Source: an uncultured Collinsella sp.
GTDB taxonomy: Bacteria; Actinomycetota; Coriobacteriia; Coriobacteriales; Coriobacteriaceae
Length of the DNA: 5,108 nucleotides
Assembly: GCA_902494375.1 (NCBI GenBank)
Contig: CABUTL010000122.1
Span: forward strand, 1-5,108
Direction of reading: 5' to 3'
Positions 4,995 to 5,108 of the stretch are shown piece after piece. Positions within the stretch are counted from its first letter, which is position 1; each line of letters opens with the position of its first letter. The position numbers and the translations under genes were made by a program. The notes under the pieces are model-generated. The model saw nothing but the letters and a program-made list of their open reading frames with translations, had not been told where the DNA came from and searched no databases.

Positions 4995-5108
4995 AAACGA
5001 CGGTGTTTTGGCAACGGCAGCGAGCGGGTCGCATTTGAGACAAGGTGACGTGAAACGAAAGGGCGCTGACCTTCTGGTCGCGCCCTTGAAGTTGAACGTC
5101 AGATTGTC
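4995..5108. repeat. Structured repeat, copy 2, cut by the window edge
   Basis: Homologous to the element at 1795-1925: block 5009-5027 matches 18 of 19 bases and GACCTTCTGGTC (5068-5079) is identical. Inner arms AAGGGCGC (5059-5066) and GCGCCCTT (5080-5087) pair over 8 bp, with a one-base bulge at 5067 in the same place as copy 1. Outer arms 5039-5051 and 5096-5108 pair at 11 of 13 positions. On the minus strand the inner stem is followed by CCCTTTCGTTTC, so it may be the terminator of a minus-strand gene beyond the window. The left part (4980-4994) shows nothing else. Confidence 0.6.

Overview
The window looks like a chromosomal segment of a GC-rich gut actinobacterium, most likely a coriobacterium of the Collinsella type. 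This rests on the GC-rich codon choice, the actinobacterial N-terminus of the LOG-family gene, and spacers full of REP-like GGGGAC and GGGGTCAGG hairpins; the genus is inferred from memory, not from a search. No phage, plasmid, CRISPR, rRNA or tRNA signal was seen.

Layout from left to right: the 5' end of a LOG-family (TIGR00730) gene on the minus strand (1-173), cut by the window edge; a 210-base leader or spacer with a terminator-like hairpin just before that gene; tgt, tRNA-guanine transglycosylase, on the minus strand (384-1523), with a clear -10 box; a 443-base repeat-rich spacer (1524-1966) with a nested 161-base palindrome, a long structured repeat that includes a likely terminator, and a perfect 12-bp hairpin; a divergent short-chain dehydrogenase on the minus strand (1967-2767); a 296-base divergent intergenic region; a 593-residue acidic, coiled-coil, tail-anchored membrane protein of unknown function on the plus strand (3064-4845); and a 263-base tail (4846-5108) with a 19-bp terminator hairpin, a 10-bp REP-like hairpin, and a second copy of the structured repeat.

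The genes do not form one obvious pathway. tgt and the LOG gene are co-oriented, but a terminator-like hairpin lies between them, so they are probably separate or attenuated units. The dehydrogenase and the coiled-coil gene are transcribed divergently. The most notable non-coding signal is a pair of about 115-130-base elements (1795-1925 and 4995-5108) sharing an 18/19 block and an identical GACC-TTCT-GGTC apical hairpin. Their flanking stems differ in sequence but keep pairing, which suggests selection on a folded structure. The most notable protein signals are the dehydrogenase's unusual cofactor and catalytic motifs and the unassigned tail-anchored coiled-coil protein.
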